Shown here piece after piece: positions 60,973 through 64,000 of a stretch of DNA of 64,000 bases (position 1 is its first letter; every line of letters starts with the position of its first letter). The position numbers and the translations under genes are program-made. Location of the stretch: contig NZ_CP050177.1 of assembly GCF_011694815.1 (NCBI RefSeq), positions 3,355,001 to 3,419,000 on the forward strand, in the 5' to 3' direction. This DNA is from Streptomyces liangshanensis. Lineage in GTDB: Bacteria; Actinomycetota; Actinomycetes; Streptomycetales; Streptomycetaceae. The notes beneath the pieces were generated by a model. That model worked only from the letters and a program-made list of their open reading frames with translations, made no database searches and had not been told where the DNA came from.

Positions 60973-62124
60973 ATGACGGAGACCACGCGGACGACGGTCG
61001 GCATCGGCGGCGCGGCGGAGAGCACCGACATGGTGCTCAACATCGGCCCCCAGCACCCTTCGACGCACGGTGTGCTCCGGCTGCGCCTGGTGCTCGACGG
61101 CGAGGTGATCCGCGAGGCGGAGCCGGTCATCGGCTACATGCACCGGGGCGCGGAGAAGCTCTTCGAGGCGCGCGACTACCGGCAGATCGTGATGCTGGCC
61201 AACCGCCACGACTGGCTGTCGGCGTTCTCCAACGAGCTGGGTGTCGTGATGGCCGTCGAGCGCATGCTCGGCATGGAGGTCCCCGAGCGCGCCGTGTGGA
61301 CGAGGACGCTGCTGGCCGAGCTGAACCGGGTGCTCAACCACCTGATGTTCCTCGGCTCGTACCCGCTCGAACTGGGCGGGATCACCCCGGTGTTCCACGC
61401 GTTCCGCGAGCGGGAGGTCATCCAGGCGGTGATGGAGGAGGTCTCCGGCGGCCGGATGCACTACATGTTCAACCGGGTCGGCGGCCTCAAGGAGGACCTG
61501 CCCGCGGGCTGGCAGGGCCGGGCCCGGCAGGCGATCGCCGAGGTCCGCTCCCGGATGGACGTGTACGACGGGCTGGTCCTCGGCAACGAGATCTTCCGGG
61601 GCCGTACGCGCGGCGTCGGCGTGCTGTCGCGCGAGGCGGTGCACGCGTACGGCGTCTCCGGGCCGATCGCCCGCGCCTCGGGGGTCGACTTCGACCTGCG
61701 CAGGGACGAGCCCTACCTCGCGTACGGCGACCTCCAGGACACGCTGAAGGTCGTGACCCGGGAGGCCGGTGACTGCCTGGCGCGGTTCGAATGCCTGCTG
61801 GAGCAGACGCACAACGCGCTGGACCTGGCGGACGCCTGCCTGGACCGGCTCGGGGAGCTGCCTCCCGGGCCGATCAACCAGCGGCTGCCCAAGGTGCTGA
61901 AGGCCCCGGAGGGGCAGACGTACGCGTGGACCGAGAACCCCCTCGGCATCAACGGCTACTACCTGGTGTCGAAGGGCGAGAAGACGCCGTACCGGCTGAA
62001 GCTGCGCTCGGCGTCGTTCAACAACATCCAGGCGCTGACCGAGCTGCTGCCCGGGACCCAGGTCGCGGACATGGTGGCGATCCTGGGGTCGCTGTTCTTC
62101 GTCGTGGGCGACATCGACAAGTAG
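60973..62124 (+). CDS. nuoD2: Stand-alone NADH-quinone oxidoreductase subunit D paralogue
   Basis: A 383-residue NuoD (49-kDa/NDUFS2) homologue. Conserved blocks: [18 protein letters not shown] near 20, [14 protein letters not shown] near 56, [32 protein letters not shown], and the ending VGDIDK. In complex I NuoD helps form the quinone site next to the last Fe-S cluster. This copy stands outside any nuoA-N operon, with only the upstream methyltransferase beside it. It is likely an accessory subunit for an alternative or partial complex I. The ATG at 60973 has only a weak ribosome site, suggesting coupling to the gene before it. Confidence 0.92.
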   Translation: MTETTRTTVGIGGAAESTDMVLNIGPQHPSTHGVLRLRLVLDGEVIREAEPVIGYMHRGAEKLFEARDYRQIVMLANRHDWLSAFSNELGVVMAVERMLGMEVPERAVWTRTLLAELNRVLNHLMFLGSYPLELGGITPVFHAFREREVIQAVMEEVSGGRMHYMFNRVGGLKEDLPAGWQGRARQAIAEVRSRMDVYDGLVLGNEIFRGRTRGVGVLSREAVHAYGVSGPIARASGVDFDLRRDEPYLAYGDLQDTLKVVTREAGDCLARFECLLEQTHNALDLADACLDRLGELPPGPINQRLPKVLKAPEGQTYAWTENPLGINGYYLVSKGEKTPYRLKLRSASFNNIQALTELLPGTQVADMVAILGSLFFVVGDIDK

Positions 62125-62127
62125 CGG

Positions 62128-62150
62128 GCCCGTACCGGTGCGGTACGGGC
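62128..62150. terminator. Bidirectional terminator
   Basis: A 9-base perfect stem, GCCCGTACC with GGTACGGGC, around a 5-base loop, in the 30-base gap between the convergent ends of nuoD2 and the coiled-coil membrane-protein gene. Confidence 0.75.
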
Positions 62151-62154
62151 GGCC

Positions 62155-63381
62155 TCAGCGGGTGCCGCGCCCCACTTCGAGGGGCTCGGCGGCCTCCGCC
62201 TTCTCCGTCGCGCCGTCGGTACGGTCGTCCCCCGCGTCGCCGTCGTCGGAGTCGGCCAGGTCGATGACCGCGCCGACGGCCGGGTCCTCGGAGCGCCGCC
62301 GCTCGGCGAGCGCCTCCTCGCCCACGACGTCCGCGAGGTCCTCGCGCTCGACGGTGGCTCCCCCAGCCGCCGGGGCCTGCGCGGGACCGTCCTGCTCCGC
62401 CTTGGGATGCGCGCCCGCCTGCGTACCGAAGAAGTCGAAGCCGCTGCCCGGCCGCCGTGCCGGTCGGCGCTGCGCGGCGTACGGAACGATCGCGGACGCG
62501 CCCGGCACCCGCTTGGCGAGCGCCGCGGGCGGCCGGGTGGGCCGCTCCCCCACGCTCCGGGGGGTGCCTCCCCCGCCGAACACGGAGTCGTCCGCGCCCT
62601 CGGCGTCGTCGTCGCCGGTGTCCGCGGCGTCCTGCCCCGGAACGTCCTGCGCGGGGGTGCCCTTCGCGGGGGTCTTCTCCGGTGCCCCGGCACCGGACTC
62701 GGACTTCGCCCCCTCGGCGGGCTCCTTCGCCGACGCCTCGTCCGCGACGGGCCGGCCTGCGACGGGCTCGCCCGCGACGGCCTCACTCACGACGGCGGTC
62801 GCGGCCGGCGGGAGCGGCTGCCGGTTCTCGGCGTTCTTGGCCAGGGTGTCGAGGGCCTGCGCCGCGCGCAGGTAGACGGACGCGGTGGGCGTACTGCCCG
62901 CCGGCGGGAGCGCCTTGGGCTCGACGGCCGCCTCCAGGGCGAGCTGGCGCCGCCCCTCCAGCGCGGTGGCGCGCTCGGTCTCGGCGGTGGCGTACCGCCG
63001 CAGCAGCGCCGCGTGTTCGCCCCGGAGCCCGGCCAACTCGACGCGCTTCGTGCGGAGTTTGGCGTCGAGTTTCACGCGCAGTTCGCGCGATTCGTCGACG
63101 TCCGCCTCCAGCTCCGCTATCCGCTCCTCGGTCTTCCACTGGTCGCTCTCCCGCGCCCGGGTCAGATCCGCGACCCGGCGGCCGGCGCTCTCGTCCCAAC
63201 TGCGCATGAACACGGCGCCGGTGAGCGCCGCCACGGCCGTGGCGGCGACCAGACCGCGCAGCGTCGCCGGATCCGCGACGAACCAGGCCCCCGCCGCGCA
63301 GAGGACCGCGGCTCCGGCGACCGCCATCGGCGGCAGAAGCTTGTGGAGGGGTGGGGAATGGCGGTGGCGTCCACGTGGCAT
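62155..63381 (-). CDS. Membrane protein with coiled coil and disordered tail
   Basis: A 408-residue protein. A basic N-terminus precedes two hydrophobic segments (MAVAGAAVLCAAGAWFVA and LVAATAVAALTGAVFM, about 19-60). A coiled coil follows (EERIAELEADVDESRELRVK, then ATAETERATALEGRRQLALE, about 85-150). The second half is acidic, Pro/Ala/Asp/Glu-rich and probably disordered. I do not recognise a characterised family; such proteins are common in Streptomyces and may act at the membrane with cell-wall or division proteins, but that is a guess. GTG-free ATG start at 63381. The 117-base gap upstream (63382-63498) holds nothing I can name. Confidence 0.75.
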   Translation of the reverse strand: MPRGRHRHSPPLHKLLPPMAVAGAAVLCAAGAWFVADPATLRGLVAATAVAALTGAVFMRSWDESAGRRVADLTRARESDQWKTEERIAELEADVDESRELRVKLDAKLRTKRVELAGLRGEHAALLRRYATAETERATALEGRRQLALEAAVEPKALPPAGSTPTASVYLRAAQALDTLAKNAENRQPLPPAATAVVSEAVAGEPVAGRPVADEASAKEPAEGAKSESGAGAPEKTPAKGTPAQDVPGQDAADTGDDDAEGADDSVFGGGGTPRSVGERPTRPPAALAKRVPGASAIVPYAAQRRPARRPGSGFDFFGTQAGAHPKAEQDGPAQAPAAGGATVEREDLADVVGEEALAERRRSEDPAVGAVIDLADSDDGDAGDDRTDGATEKAEAAEPLEVGRGTR

Positions 63382-63498
63382 GGCCTGAAATTTACCGTGC
63401 GTGGAGACCGGATGGGGTGCCCGTCGGACAATCTTTCCCGGCCCGTTGCCGATCCGCCGCCGATTCGGCTTTCGCGCCCCGCCATTCGCCCGCCGGAC

Positions 63499-64000
63499 CT
63501 ACTTCGTAAGAAGGCCCTTCGACTCCAGGTACTCCTTCGCGACGTCCTCCGGCTTGGCCCTCTCGGCGTCGACCTTGAGGTTCAACGCGGCGAGATCGCC
63601 GGTGGTCAGAGTGGCTGTCAGCTTGTTGAGGACCGCGGCCACCTCCGGCGTTCCGGCGTCCTTGGCATTGACGACGGGAAGCAGGTTGTCCGCGTTCTGG
63701 AGCTTCTTGTCGTCCTCCAGGACCACCAGCCCGAAGCTGTCGAGCGTGCCGTCCGTGGTGGAGCTCAGGACGACCTGGTCGACCCCGTCCTTGACGGCCT
63801 GCTTGGACTGCGGCGTACCGACACCCTTGGGGTCGATGCCCGCGACGTCGATGCCGTAGGTCTTCTTGAGGCCCGGCGCGCAGAACGGGCGCACCTCGCA
63901 CTCGTCACCCGCCGCGATCTTCACCTTGATCTTCGACTTGCCGAGGTCGGAAAGGGTCTTGAGGTTGTTCTTCTCGGCGAATTCCTTGGTGACCGCGAAG
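63499..64000 (-). CDS. Osmoprotectant ABC transporter substrate-binding protein, C-terminal part (partial)
   Basis: The last ~167 codons of a glycine betaine/choline-type binding protein (OpuAC/ProX/OsmF class); its start and signal peptide lie beyond the window. The visible part includes a GDECEVRPFCAPGLKKTYGI segment with a likely disulfide pair, GVGTPQSKQAVKDGVDQVVL, STTDGTLDSFGLVVLEDDKK, and NLLPVVNAKDAG, all typical of the second lobe. LESKGLLTK ends the protein. Transport genes should follow or precede it outside this window; none is on its downstream side. Confidence 0.85.
   Translation of the reverse strand, partial: FAVTKEFAEKNNLKTLSDLGKSKIKVKIAAGDECEVRPFCAPGLKKTYGIDVAGIDPKGVGTPQSKQAVKDGVDQVVLSSTTDGTLDSFGLVVLEDDKKLQNADNLLPVVNAKDAGTPEVAAVLNKLTATLTTGDLAALNLKVDAERAKPEDVAKEYLESKGLLTK

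Noticed and set aside
1..64000. CRISPR arrays, rRNA and tRNA genes
   Set aside because: I saw no regularly spaced direct repeats with unique spacers, no cas genes, and no tRNA or rRNA sequence on either strand.

Overview
The window is chromosomal DNA of a Streptomyces or a very close relative. Base composition is extremely GC-rich, GTG starts and 4-bp stop/start overlaps are common, and hallmark actinobacterial genes are present: lsr2, clpC, the sigE-cseA-cseB-cseC cell-envelope stress operon, disA, a stand-alone second nuoD, and a short actinobacterial-type argA. Most of it reads as conserved core chromosome, interrupted by a few accessory stretches. It opens inside trpS and closes inside an osmoprotectant ABC binding-protein gene.

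Layout. 1-3.9 kb: trpS 3' end, a cysteine hydrolase and proC, separated by very G-rich degenerate repeats; the 3' end of proC is duplicated as a pseudogene next to a second G-rich tract. 3.9-8.3 kb: an ABC-2 exporter pair with a palindrome over its start, a sparse repeat-containing gap, a small unknown gene, an eroded IS5-type transposase and an NDH-2-like flavoprotein. 8.5-18.4 kb: a methyltransferase, a membrane protein, an SH3b protein, a Ser/Thr kinase with a beta-propeller, ilvD, a TetR regulator coupled to a sugar-phosphate isomerase, Ppx/GppA and a cysteine-rich protein. 18.7-20.5 kb: a sigma-like protein carrying a zinc-binding motif, one membrane span and a BACON-like outer domain.

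20.6-30.2 kb is the main accessory element. It has seven genes on the minus strand (acyltransferase, acyl-CoA oxidase-like, KAS III, SDR, KAS III, ACP, KAS II), each overlapping the next, with a divergent helix-turn-helix regulator. It looks like a dedicated short fatty-acyl assembly line that would make a 2,3-unsaturated acyl-ACP, in the style of the fatty-acid genes of the CDA lipopeptide cluster, but no NRPS or modular PKS is in view. A degenerate IspH/LytB-like pseudoenzyme lies beside it.

31.6-40.1 kb returns to the core: radA, disA, a membrane-anchored protein, mutY and sigE-cseABC. The cseB-cseC junction contains a tandem repeat that forms two tiny coupled reading frames. 40.1-48.3 kb: a drug exporter with its TetR repressor and two operators, an M23 peptidase with a structured leader, clpC and lsr2. 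48.5-56.5 kb: argA, a BlaI-type repressor, two small genes, then a cofactor operon (DUF2520 protein, panC, nadB, nadC, coaX) joining pantothenate/CoA and NAD synthesis. 56.5-64 kb: two perfect DnaA boxes in a promoter gap, threonine aldolase, a NarL-type two-component system, an NDUFAF7/MidA-type methyltransferase next to nuoD2, a coiled-coil membrane protein and the partial binding protein.

Gene identities come from reading translated sequence and known motifs; no database search was run. Promoters and operators are pattern-based and less certain than the genes.
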